11,615 nucleotides of DNA from Candidatus Peribacteraceae bacterium (GCA_013140485.1 JABFSS010000016.1:1-11615), one strand, 5' to 3'; counted from the first letter of the stretch, positions 1 to 7,500 are shown. Notes: generated by a model from the sequence alone, not told the origin. Translations and numbers: made by a program.

Positions 1-1
1 G

Positions 2-508
2 CAGGATGGCCACGCGCGCCTGGAATTCAAAGTCCCCACACGCGGTCTGGTCGGTTTCCGCGGAGACTTCATCATTGAAACCCGCGGCGAAGGCATCCTG
101 AGCCACTCCTTCATAGGCTACGAGCCGTACAAAGGCGATCTCCCCGGCCGCACGCGCGGCTCCATGATCTCCATGGGCGGAGGCAAGACCGTCGCCTTCG
201 GCCTCTGGGGTTTGCAAGACCGCGGCAAGCTGTTCGTCATCCCGGGCCTCGACGTGTACGAAGGCATGATCATCGGCGAGAGCGCGAAGAACGAAGACAT
301 GATCGTCAACGCCACCAAGGAGAAAAAGCTCACGAACATGCGCGCCTCCGGCAGCGACGAAGCGATCAACCTGACGCCCGTCACCCCGATGACGCTCGAG
401 CAGGCGTTGGAATACATCGCCGATGACGAGCTGGTGGAAGTGACGCCCAAGAATATCCGGTTGCGCAAAAAGTTCCTGAAAGAGCATGAGAGAAAGAGGA
501 CACGCTAA
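2..508 (+). CDS. typA: Translational GTPase TypA/BipA, C-terminal 168 residues (5' end outside the window)
   Basis: TypA/BipA is an EF-G-like GTPase that binds the ribosome and supports 50S assembly and stress or cold adaptation. Only the C-terminal half is present, read in frame from base 2 to TAA at 506-508. Family hallmarks are visible: TRGLVGFRGDF near the left edge, GKTVAFGLWGLQDRGKLF, VYEGMIIGE, the strongly conserved KKLTNMRASGSDEAI, and MTLEQALEYIADDELVEVTP. Together these cover part of domain V and the BipA-specific C-terminal domain. The terminus KNIRLRKKFLKEHERKRTR is of normal family length and basic, so this copy is probably functional. The 3' end is odd: partial copies of the same terminus occur downstream at about 541-570 and 1467-1513, with mostly synonymous differences. 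The gene may therefore have had its end replaced by recombination. Family assignment is secure; the symbol follows from it. Confidence 0.96.
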   Translation, partial: QDGHARLEFKVPTRGLVGFRGDFIIETRGEGILSHSFIGYEPYKGDLPGRTRGSMISMGGGKTVAFGLWGLQDRGKLFVIPGLDVYEGMIIGESAKNEDMIVNATKEKKLTNMRASGSDEAINLTPVTPMTLEQALEYIADDELVEVTPKNIRLRKKFLKEHERKRTR

Positions 509-587
509 ATGAGATCCAGCGCAGGTCTTCGACCTGCGTTAAAAAACACGAGCGGAAGAGGACGAAGTAAATGGGATCCAGCGCAGG
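482..587 (+). repeat. Imperfect direct repeat of the typA 3' end plus its 3' flank (482-525 and 544-587)
   Basis: Two 44-nt copies lie 62 nt apart; by eye 34 of 44 positions match. The first copy is the real typA end (HERKRTR then TAA at 506-508) and its flank. The second, read in its own frame, gives HERKRTK then TAA at 568-570. Most coding differences are synonymous (cat/cac, aga/cgg, aca/acg), and the 12 nt from 514 match exactly. The second copy has no open frame of its own in front of it, so I read it as a remnant of another typA 3' end, not as a gene. Confidence 0.75.
518..540. other. Perfect hairpin between the two typA tail copies
   Basis: CGCAGGTC at 520-527 and GACCTGCG at 531-538 form a perfect 8-bp stem around a TTC loop. 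It extends to 10 bp with a G-U pair (519/539) and an A-T pair (518/540). It sits 10 nt after the typA stop, where a terminator would be expected, but it is followed by TT and then A residues, so it lacks a U-tract on the + strand. The second tail copy at 580-587 has only the left arm, so the right arm may be an insertion. Possible roles are a weak terminator, an mRNA-end protector or a dispersed palindrome. Confidence 0.6.
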
Positions 588-594
588 CCATGTG

Positions 595-622
595 TTGATT
601 TATATCAAAAATATAGTATAAT
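595..622 (+). promoter_or_regulatory. Sigma70-type promoter reading directly into the 629 gene (leaderless)
   Basis: TTGATT (595-600), a 16-nt spacer and a perfect TATAAT (617-622) lie in an A/T-rich patch. The expected transcription start, about 7 nt after the -10, falls on or next to the ATG at 629. The mRNA would therefore be leaderless or nearly so, which fits the absence of a ribosome-binding site. Confidence 0.75.
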
Positions 623-628
623 TTTTTT

Positions 629-1468
629 ATGGGAGAAACACTTGTCGAGCGCATTGAGAGCTATAGAGATGTTCTTCAAAAAGAATCATCAAATCTGTTA
701 TTTGCGCAATTTCATGGCCAACTGGAACAGCTGCTGCAGGCAGCGCGACAACCTGAGGCCGATACCCCGAGCATTGAGCGTGATTTTTCGGCGTTAATAC
801 TCCAGGCGATTGCAAAAAAAACCACTGCCCCATTACGGAATCTTCTTGCCACACATGCGTTCAAACTCGAGGAGCGCGTCATGACAATGCACGGGCCGGG
901 AGCCGTCAGCAAAATAGTCTTTGCACAAGTTGATAAGGGGGAAAATTGGTGGATTCTCTTCATCCTTCTCGACAATGGGAATGTCGTCAAAGGGACCATC
1001 ACTCATTTGGGGATACAACGCGAGGCCTCATTGAACCCGGAAGAGCGGGAGCTGTCCGATGCACAATCACGTTACGGAGAACATGTTCGGGGTTATTTGC
1101 CCGAGAACCTACGCGGAGAAAACAGGAAAAAGTACAATACACTGATTCAGACGACCATGGCTGACGAGCGTTTTAGGGAATTTGTAGAGCGTCGCAATTC
1201 CAGTGTACTTCGAATGTACTCGGATGCTGCCAAGGTGACTGTAGAGGCTCTAGCACAGTTACCTCGCATGCTGAGCTTAGAACGCAGAGGCAGAGGATTT
1301 CTGGAAAAGATGCGAACAAGCATGTGGGCGCAGCGAGATGCAAAACCCGAGGACTGGGACGGTATTCTGCGGCAAGCAGCTTGTTATGCAATAGAAGGTT
1401 TTTTTGATGAATTATTTGAGGACGAGAAAAATAGATATATTCGTGAAAAGAAGATGCGTCAAGATTAG
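629..1468 (+). CDS. Unrecognised 279-aa protein on an AT-richer inserted segment
   Basis: I do not recognise this protein. It starts at ATG 629, immediately behind a promoter, and ends at TAG 1466-1468. It has no signal peptide or obvious membrane segment, so it is probably cytoplasmic. The N-terminal 80 residues look helical and charged. Residues about 85-125 contain a beta-rich stretch with HGPGAV and a WWILFILLDNGNVVKG core. The rest is helical and rich in Arg/Glu (ERRGRGFLEKMRTSMWAQR), with an aromatic-acidic C-terminus (EGFFDELFEDEKNRY) and a basic tail. Base composition and codon choice differ from the neighbours: more A/T runs, and AGA, ATA and TTT codons. Diverged typA 3' fragments lie on both sides, and its own stop overlaps the downstream fragment. 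This suggests acquired cargo. No function is proposed. Confidence 0.8.
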   Translation: MGETLVERIESYRDVLQKESSNLLFAQFHGQLEQLLQAARQPEADTPSIERDFSALILQAIAKKTTAPLRNLLATHAFKLEERVMTMHGPGAVSKIVFAQVDKGENWWILFILLDNGNVVKGTITHLGIQREASLNPEERELSDAQSRYGEHVRGYLPENLRGENRKKYNTLIQTTMADERFREFVERRNSSVLRMYSDAAKVTVEALAQLPRMLSLERRGRGFLEKMRTSMWAQRDAKPEDWDGILRQAACYAIEGFFDELFEDEKNRYIREKKMRQD

Positions 1469-1513
1469 CTCGTCGATGTGACGTCCAAGAATATCCGGTT
1501 GCGCACGAAATAG
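1467..1513 (+). pseudogene. Remnant of a second typA 3' end
   Basis: This stretch reads LVDVTSKNIRLRTK then TAG (1511-1513), a clear relative of the typA terminus at 428-466. From 1467-1505 against 429-467, 35 of 39 bases match, with an exact 21-base core at 1485-1505 equal to 447-467. Two of the four mismatches are synonymous and two give E/D and P/S changes, as expected for a fragment that diverged while coding. It begins inside the stop codon of the 629 gene and ends 7 nt before the next gene's probable start. It could be an old typA 3' end displaced when the upstream segment arrived, or a recombination scar. Confidence 0.75.
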
Positions 1514-1520
1514 ATTGTGC

Positions 1521-2153
1521 GTGATCCTGTACACTTCCCGAGTGCCGCTGCATTTCTTCAACGCCGGTGAACTCTCGTATCAGAAAGGCTTTGCCGCCCG
1601 GCGGCAGCGCTTCTTGCGGCCGATCCTCGTTCTGCTGCACTCACTCCGGATTTCGCCGGATCACGTGACGCTGGCGAGCATGGCGGTGATGTTGTTACTG
1701 CCTGCAGGCATTCACTATGGCGTTCCTTGGCTTTGTGTAGCGGCGTACGTGCTGCATCTTGCTTTGGATGCCGTGGACGGATCGCTCGCACGGCATCTCA
1801 AACGCAACTCCGATGCCGGAGCCTACATGGACGCCGTTGCCGACCACTTTGCCGTCCTGGTTACGTCACTGACGCTCCTGTGGTTCGGAATCCGGAGTCC
1901 GTTCTGGCTCGCCGCCTACACGATCTCGTACATGCTCGTGATCGTGCATGTGATGGTGCTCAACGCGCACGGCACGCCGTCCTCCGTCCCCGTCGCGCGG
2001 ACGCGGTATCCGTTCTTTCTCCTGGTCATTTTGTACGCGTACGGCCGGGATGTTCTTCTCATCTTTGATGTCTTCCTCATGGTCGTGACGCTCTACTACG
2101 CCGCGATGCTCGTGCTCTACATTTTCCACCTCCGATGGAGTCTCCACTCGTGA
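1521..2153 (+). CDS. CDP-alcohol phosphatidyltransferase family membrane protein
   Basis: This is an integral membrane enzyme of about 210 aa that should displace CMP from a CDP-activated lipid or alcohol, making a phosphodiester lipid. The full family signature is present as D-x2-DG-x2-AR-x8-G-x3-D-x3-D: DAVDG, AR, G, D and D at residues about 83, 86, 87, 90-91, 100, 104 and 108, which bind metal and substrate. Several hydrophobic segments flank it (about 49-66, 68-82, 110-124, 128-147, 160-175 and 178-202), matching the usual six-helix fold. The exact substrate (glycerol-3-phosphate, inositol, serine or another alcohol) cannot be told. I chose GTG 1521; an in-frame TTG at 1515 is possible, and neither has a Shine-Dalgarno site. 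The 3' end overlaps the next gene by 19 nt. The displaced typA remnant ends 7 nt upstream, so this gene may once have followed typA directly. Confidence 0.88.
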   Translation: MILYTSRVPLHFFNAGELSYQKGFAARRQRFLRPILVLLHSLRISPDHVTLASMAVMLLLPAGIHYGVPWLCVAAYVLHLALDAVDGSLARHLKRNSDAGAYMDAVADHFAVLVTSLTLLWFGIRSPFWLAAYTISYMLVIVHVMVLNAHGTPSSVPVARTRYPFFLLVILYAYGRDVLLIFDVFLMVVTLYYAAMLVLYIFHLRWSLHS

Positions 2154-2653
2154 CGCTCATCACCACCGCGCTGTTGCTCTACTGGCCGGCGTACCTGGGC
2201 AACATGATGCCCCCCATTGCCGGAGCTCTGCGTCTCCCGGGAGGGTCGCCGATTTCCGTTCGTGTCCTCGGGAAAAATAAAACTTGGCGTGGCGTCATCT
2301 CCGGAGTGATTGGCGGCATGCTCGGTGCGGCATCACTCTGGTATCTCGGTTGGTCGTGGTTCGCTGCGCAGACGTTCCCCGTCACCGTGGGAACCGGCGC
2401 GCTGATGGGGGCGGGCGCGCTCGGCGGCGACCTGATCAAATCGGCGGTCAAACGTGCTCTCAGCATTCCCTCCGGCCGGCCGTTTATCCCGTGGGACCAG
2501 TGGGACTTTGTCCTCGGTGCGACGCTCTGCACGCTGTTCATTCTCCCACTGACAGTGCCGTTGATTCTGACCGCCCTCGTCGTCACGTTTGTGCTCCATT
2601 TTGCCGTCAATATTGCCGCGTATTGGCTCGGATTGAAGGATGTGTGGTGGTAA
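2135..2653 (+). CDS. CDP-archaeol synthase-like (CarS/DUF46) CTP:lipid-phosphate cytidylyltransferase
   Basis: A 172-aa membrane protein with the CarS/DUF46 pattern. In archaea CarS activates unsaturated archaetidic acid with CTP; the bacterial members may act on phosphatidate or a related lipid phosphate. Visible motifs are YLGNMMPP (20-27), LGKNKTWRG (45-53), GGDLIKSAVKR (97-107) and the signature PFIPWDQWDFVLG (116-128). Conserved Lys, Asp and Gln residues match the family's nucleotide and metal site. Hydrophobic segments lie at about 5-22, 54-78, 83-98, 126-146 and 148-166. ATG 2135 lies inside the preceding gene (19-nt overlap), so the two are probably translationally coupled. Together they form a logical pair: one makes a CDP-activated lipid and the other uses it. 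The family call rests on motifs; the natural substrate is unknown. Confidence 0.82.
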   Translation: MESPLVTLITTALLLYWPAYLGNMMPPIAGALRLPGGSPISVRVLGKNKTWRGVISGVIGGMLGAASLWYLGWSWFAAQTFPVTVGTGALMGAGALGGDLIKSAVKRALSIPSGRPFIPWDQWDFVLGATLCTLFILPLTVPLILTALVVTFVLHFAVNIAAYWLGLKDVWW

Positions 2654-2661
2654 AGACCATA

Positions 2662-2690
2662 TTAACTTTATGCAATAATTATGGTATAAT
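2662..2690 (+). promoter_or_regulatory. Extended -10 promoter for the EEP gene
   Basis: TATAAT at 2685-2690 is preceded by TGG, giving an extended -10 (TGnTATAAT). A TTAACT -35 candidate lies at 2662-2667 with a 17-nt spacer. Transcription would start near 2697, leaving a leader of only about 15 nt before ATG 2712. Confidence 0.75.
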
Positions 2691-2711
2691 AGCAATGAAT
2701 CAACAAACTCC

Positions 2712-3443
2712 ATGCCCACGCAACCCTACCGCGTCCTGCTGATGAATCTTGGCTATGCAACGGGCCTCGACGGCTCGCTCCGCAGCTATCTGTTCCAGTG
2801 GTACCGGTACCTGTACACGCCGAGAAAAATCATCCGCCGCGTCCGCCAGTCCATCTACGGATTGCTCAACCGCGAGAACCCGGACCTGTGTTGCTTCGTC
2901 GAAATCCACCGTAAGCACGGCTTCGTCCCGCACCCACATGCGTACACGTCGCACATCGATAACAAGTACGGCCGCTTCAGTATCCTGCGGCGTCTGCCGT
3001 TCTTCCGCGATAACTGCAACGGCTTCTTTAGCCGCAACCCTCTGGAGTTCCGCAAACGCTACTTTTCAATCGGATCGAAGAAGTTGGTCTATGACATTGA
3101 GCTCGGGAATGGACTCAGTCTGCTCCTCGTGCACTTTGCCCTGAGCCGGGAGACGCGCAAACGGCAGTGCATCGAACTCAAAGAAATGCTCCAGGGCCGC
3201 TCCAACACCATCGTCTGCGGCGACTTTAATATCTTTAAAGGCACGCGCGAACTTTCCGCGCTTGCCGAAGCGTGCGGGCTGCAGATCGTCAACGCACACC
3301 ATGCGACATTCCCGGCGGTCCATCCCAGAATGACGCTGGATCTCTTTCTCTGCCCGAAGAATCTCTCCCATGTGTCCGCGAAAGTGATGGATGATATTCA
3401 GGTGTCGGATCACCTTCCCGTGATGTTGGAACTGAGGTCGTAG
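2712..3443 (+). CDS. Endonuclease/exonuclease/phosphatase (EEP) family hydrolase
   Basis: A 243-aa protein of the metal-dependent EEP fold, which includes DNase I-like nucleases, inositol-phosphate phosphatases and sphingomyelinases. The catalytic landmarks are in the right order: N12 in LLMNLGY, metal-binding E64 in CCFVEIH, H141 in LLLVHFALS, D171 and N173 in CGDFN, D210 in TLDLFL, and the terminal D233-H234 in SDHLPVMLE. No signal peptide or membrane helix is seen, so it is probably cytoplasmic or peripheral. Its N-terminal third carries many basic and aromatic residues (RKIIRRVRQSIYG), which might contact a membrane or nucleic acid. It follows the two lipid genes but has its own promoter. 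A phosphoesterase acting on a lipid headgroup or phosphate is plausible from context, but a nuclease cannot be excluded. Confidence 0.87.
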   Translation: MPTQPYRVLLMNLGYATGLDGSLRSYLFQWYRYLYTPRKIIRRVRQSIYGLLNRENPDLCCFVEIHRKHGFVPHPHAYTSHIDNKYGRFSILRRLPFFRDNCNGFFSRNPLEFRKRYFSIGSKKLVYDIELGNGLSLLLVHFALSRETRKRQCIELKEMLQGRSNTIVCGDFNIFKGTRELSALAEACGLQIVNAHHATFPAVHPRMTLDLFLCPKNLSHVSAKVMDDIQVSDHLPVMLELRS

Positions 3444-3470
3444 GGCTTGTATGAGGCATTTTCGCGATAC

Positions 3471-3499
3471 TTGACACTAGTAATTAATAGTGTTAATTT
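3471..3499 (+). promoter_or_regulatory. Promoter of the Ser-rich anchored protein gene
   Basis: A perfect TTGACA (3471-3476) is followed by an extended -10 block TGTTAATTT (3491-3499). The start should lie near 3506, giving a leader of about 20 nt before ATG 3526. The layout matches the promoter candidate at 10749 base for base in spacing. Confidence 0.65.
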
Positions 3500-3525
3500 G
3501 TCTAGCCATTCTCACCCCTCTTCGT

Positions 3526-4329
3526 ATGAGATTTTTGGCTTCGCTTGTCACAAGTTTCCTCGCTCTGTCAATCGTCTCATTCTCGATTCCCCTCGCGTCC
3601 GCGCAGGTGATGGGCTCTTCCGATTCGTCGATCGGCGCTTCTCCGTATCCGTATTTCCGACGCACGGATTCTTCTGCATCCTCGTCATCTTCTGTGTCTT
3701 CTTCGCGGTCGTCCTCCTACAGATCCTCCGTATCTGCGTCCTCCATCTCCACTGTCTCCACGACGTCTTCCATCACCTCTTCGATTTCCGGCCAGCCGCG
3801 CGTGGGAGTCACGCTCACTGCCGACCGAGGCGAAGCGAACCCCGGCGATGATGTTCGGTATTGGATCAAGACCGTCAATTTGTACGACCACGATATGCCG
3901 GCCTGGAAGATCGCGTTCTTCTTTGATCCGAACCAAATGCAAATTCTGGAATCGAGCGGCGGACGCCTCGAAGGCAATCACGTTACCTTCAACGTCGGGA
4001 CGTCGCGCTCCGGTCAGCAGCAAGACTTCAGCGTTCGCGTCCACCTGTTCCGCAAACTTGGCGATGGCGACGTGGCCCGCACATACGCGTCGATGATTTG
4101 GGACGGATCGATCCAGCCCGCGTGTGCCAAGCACGATCTCCGCATGATGTCGCGCCCGCCCGTCACGGGCCCCGGCAACGGCACTGATCCGGTTGAAAAT
4201 CTTGCAGCGTATCTTCGTCCGGTGAGTGCCGCGGCGAACGGTTCGCCTATGCCTCTCGTTGCCTGGGCGGGTGTTGCGATGGCCGGAATCGCTGTGGGAG
4301 GCCGCTTTGGAAAGAAATTTCTCATCTGA
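3526..4329 (+). CDS. Secreted Ser-rich, Ig-like protein with a C-terminal membrane anchor
   Basis: 267 aa from ATG 3526; an in-frame GTG at 3490 would overlap the promoter and place extra residues before the signal peptide. Residues 1-26 are a signal peptide ending ASA before Q27. Residues about 49-89 form a Ser/Thr-rich linker with a few Arg, Tyr, Val and Ile residues. Residues about 92-175 form a beta-rich module starting VGVTLTADRGEANPGDDV, similar in style to DUF11/cohesin-like Ig folds. This is followed by a region with a single Cys (C200). A hydrophobic helix at about 242-258 and a short basic tail (GGRFGKKFLI) would anchor it with the C-terminus in the cytoplasm. No LPXTG sorting motif is present. 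It probably holds an Ig-like module away from the membrane on a flexible stalk. Ligand and role are unknown. The C/T-rich leader CACCCCTC ends 5 nt before the start. Confidence 0.82.
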   Translation: MRFLASLVTSFLALSIVSFSIPLASAQVMGSSDSSIGASPYPYFRRTDSSASSSSSVSSSRSSSYRSSVSASSISTVSTTSSITSSISGQPRVGVTLTADRGEANPGDDVRYWIKTVNLYDHDMPAWKIAFFFDPNQMQILESSGGRLEGNHVTFNVGTSRSGQQQDFSVRVHLFRKLGDGDVARTYASMIWDGSIQPACAKHDLRMMSRPPVTGPGNGTDPVENLAAYLRPVSAAANGSPMPLVAWAGVAMAGIAVGGRFGKKFLI

Positions 4330-4354
4330 AAATAGGAATTCTCTTAGAATAAAG

Positions 4355-4379
4355 AGTCCGGTGGTACATCGGACTTTTT
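4355..4379 (+). terminator. Rho-independent terminator after the Ser-rich anchored protein gene
   Basis: AGTCCG (4355-4360) pairs with CGGACT (4370-4375) around a 9-nt loop. A run of five T residues (4375-4379) overlaps the end of the stem. It lies 26 nt after the stop at 4329. The stem is short, so strength is moderate. Confidence 0.7.
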
Positions 4380-4408
4380 GTTATCTATTAGGGCTGAATG
4401 TGAATTAT
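4378..4408 (+). promoter_or_regulatory. Tentative promoter for the 1068-aa secreted protein
   Basis: In the AT-rich stretch after the terminator, TTGTTA (4378-4383) is followed 15 nt later by TGTGAATTAT (4399-4408). The block resembles the TGTTAATTT and TGTTCATTT blocks of the promoters at 3471 and 10749, but neither element is close to consensus. If used, the leader would be about 145 nt. Apart from the terminator, this and the small ORF at 4433, I see nothing else in the 230-nt gap between the two genes. Confidence 0.3.
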
Positions 4409-4432
4409 ATATCATCATAAATAATCGAAGTC

Positions 4433-4555
4433 ATGAATGGAATGACGGTCTTTGTCTGCCGCGAGGCTGCCGGTGTGGCTGTAATAGTGGCCTTGTTATT
4501 GCGTCTATCTCAGACGTATCCTCACCCCCTTTGGTCCATTTTCCTCCTCCCCTAA
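4433..4555 (+). CDS. Candidate small hydrophobic protein or leader peptide (40 aa)
   Basis: ATG 4433 opens a 40-codon frame ending at TAA 4553-4555, only 4 nt before the ATG of the large secreted protein and out of frame with it. The product has a short polar start with a Cys-Arg-Glu, one hydrophobic stretch (AAGVAVIVALLLRL) and a Pro/aromatic tail ending LWSIFLLP. This would fit a single-pass micropeptide or a translated leader whose termination couples to the next start. There is no ribosome-binding site, and the C-rich pre-start tract of the next gene forms its last codons. A chance ORF remains quite possible. Confidence 0.22.
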   Translation: MNGMTVFVCREAAGVAVIVALLLRLSQTYPHPLWSIFLLP

Positions 4556-4559
4556 TTAT

Positions 4560-7500
4560 ATGAGTCACCGTCGCCTGCGGTCCCTCGTGGCCGTCCAGTG
4601 TTCGCTCTTCGTCATTGAGTTGCTGCTCAGCTTCGCGCTCGCCGGCGTGCCGGTGTTTTCGTCCGTCGCAGAGGCGATCGCGCTCCCGACTCTTACTGCT
4701 CCCCGCGCGTGGGTCGAGCCGGGAGATCCGAAGCCGGGCTTTCCGTCGGTCGCGCTCGTGCGCATCGACTGGGAAGCGGTCCCGGGAGCGACGGGGTACA
4801 AAATCTTCCGCTGCAATCCCGCCAATCCCACCGACTGTCCGTGGATGATCCAAGACCACACGACGGGTGCTCCGTATAACTTCGCCGATGACGTGGTGAT
4901 GGGTTCCGCGTGGATCTACCGCGTGCAGGCGTACACCGGCCCCTCCGCCACCCCGACGGACGAGACGCCGTTTGCCAGTACGGGAATCCACCGCGCCGAG
5001 ACGCTCTCCGTTGTGATCGACGAAGACTCCATGACACCGGATTTCCTTTCGACGGATCCGATCGTGAAGACCGGTCCGTGGACCGCGTACGACGTGCACA
5101 CTCCGGGCTCCGAAGACTATCTGAGCTTCAGCGTCGGAGGCGACACGTGGGGTGTTCCCGGGGCATTCGCCGGTCAGACGTTCAGCTGGTCGACGACGGC
5201 CACACTCAGCGGACACTACGACGTTTTTGTCAGTTACCTGTGCGATTCCTCGCGCGGAACGGCGACGTACGACATTTATGACGGTGCGACAAAACTGACG
5301 GGCGCGGGCGTTCCCGTCGACCAGGCACTGCGGCCTTCCGACGGCACCACATGCAGTTCAGTCCTCTCCGATTACACGTCACAAGCCTACTGGAAGCCGC
5401 TGGGCACCTACTTCTTCCCGGGCACGGGTCCGGCGAAGGTGATGCTCGCGTCCGCGACGGGCAATAACATCGTCGCCGATGCGGTCGCGTTCAAATTGAT
5501 CGCGCCGCTCGCGTCTAGTTCGTCTTCCTCGAGTATCTCCAGCTCCAGTTCGAGTTCGTCGAGCGTCAGCAGTTCCAGCAGCTCGAGCAGCTCCAGTTCC
5601 AGCTCGTCGTCGAGTTCGTCGTCCAGCACATCCTCCTCCAGCACATCCTCTTCCAGCTCTTCCAGTTTGCCCGGATCGGCGGACGTGACTCTCACGAAGA
5701 GCGCGAACGTTTCCAGTGCTTCCTCCGGACAGAACGTTCTCTTCACGATCACGGCGAGCAACGCCGGCCCGGATTCATCGGAAAACTCCCAAATCGTCGA
5801 CGTCGTCCCCGCAGGCATGTCGTTTGTGTCCGCCGTGGACGGAGAGGGATCGGATAGCAGCGCTGAAGTCTGCGTGGAAAACAGCGGTATCATTACCTGC
5901 ACCTTGAACGGCGACGGCAGTCTGCAGAGCGGCAGGACCATGATCGTCAAAATCACGCTCCAGGTGACGACATCGGCGTGCATGACGATCGACAACAGCG
6001 CGAATTACCTTTCCGGGACAGGCGACCCGAATCCTGCTGACAACGCCGACACGGAGTCCGTGGGCGTGAACGGCTGCGGCTCCAGTTCCTCGAGTTCGAC
6101 CAGCTCGTCCTCGTCATCGAGTTCCACGTCGTCCAGTTCGAGTTCCAGCACGTCATCCTCGAGCTCCAGTTCAACGTCATCGAGCACCTCGTCCACGTCC
6201 AGCAGTTCGACGTCATCGAGTTCCAGTTCGTCGTCCAGTCCGACGGCATGCGTCCCCTCCGATGCGGGACTCCTTGCGTACTGGAAGTTTGACGAGGGCA
6301 CCGGCACCACGGCGGTTGATTCGACCGGCAACGGTCAAACCGGCACCGAAGCCGGCGGCGTGGGGTACAGCGCAAACGTGCCGTCCACCGCTTTCGCCGA
6401 TCCGTTCTCGACAACCTACGACGGCACGGATGACGAAGTGATCGTGTCGAGCGGCGCATTCGGGTTCGCGAACGCGAACTTCACCATCAGTGGCTTCATC
6501 AAGCCGACGGCGGGCAACCGCTCGATCTTCGGCACGTTCGCTCCGAATCCCGGCGGCCTGAGGGGGTGGGGTGCGTACGTCCAATCGGGACCGGACCGCA
6601 TCAACTTCTTCGGTTACGGCGATCAGGGTCTCAACGACACGTCGTTCCCGGCTACGCTGATTGATGGCAATTGGCATCACATCGCCGGTGTCTACACGCG
6701 CAGCGGCAACGACCTGACCATCGACATGTACGTCGATGGCGCCCTCGTCGGCTCCAACACGTCGACCGTCGGCGATATCAATTCGCTGTTCCCGCTGACG
6801 CTCGGCAATTACCAGCCGCAACCGTTCTTCCAGGGAGGCATGGATGATGTCCGCGTGTACAACTTCCCGCTCTCGGGCGCGCAAGTCGCATCGCTCTCCG
6901 CGGGCAACTGCGATAACAGCGGCGGATCGAGTTCCAGTTCGTCCTCGAGTTCCGTGAGCTCGTCGTCATCGAGTTCCACGAGCTCCTCGAGTTCCAGTTC
7001 CACGTCCTCCAGTTCCAGCACCTCAAGCTCTTCGTCTTCCTCGACATCCAGCAGTTCGTCCTCCAGCTCGAGCTTCTCGAGCCCCACGTCGTTCGCCGGA
7101 CCGCAGAGCAGCGGAGGCGACGGCGGCGGTGAGCAGGGACAGGGCGGGTTCCGCGGTGACAAGACGAACGTGATCCTCGCGTACATGGACGGAATTTTCC
7201 CGACGACAGGAACGCCTCCTCCCGCATTCGGAGGATCCACTGTCGCAACACAGAGTGTCGTCTGCCGGTTGAAAATGATGGGTTCGGACGCCACGTACGA
7301 ATTCATGGCCAAAAAATTGGCAGAAACGACGGGAGTGGACGAAGCCACCTTGCTCTCCTATTTCACGTCGTATGAGTTCTGCGCCGGCTACTTTGCCGCC
7401 CGCAAGCCCCAAACGGCGGTGGCGGTGACGCCGGTCCGGCAGGTCCAGCTGACGGCGACCGGCTATCCGTTCTCTCAGACGAATGCGCTTTGGAATACGT

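Noticed and set aside
518..546. Hairpin after typA as a canonical terminator
   Set aside because: The stem is followed by TT and an A-run on the + strand, and on the - strand the U-run lies before the stem. It is kept only as a hairpin of unknown role.
2695..2742. A 15-codon ORF from ATG 2695 overlapping the EEP start
   Set aside because: It starts at or before the predicted transcription start, has no ribosome-binding site and no recognisable attenuator-type content. It is probably chance.
5408..6884. Long antisense frames rich in Glu/Leu/Asp across the serine-linker gene
   Set aside because: They are the mirror of the serine codons on the + strand (reverse-complement Ser codons read as Glu/Leu/Asp). 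They have no promoter or start signal and the sense frame has clear domains.
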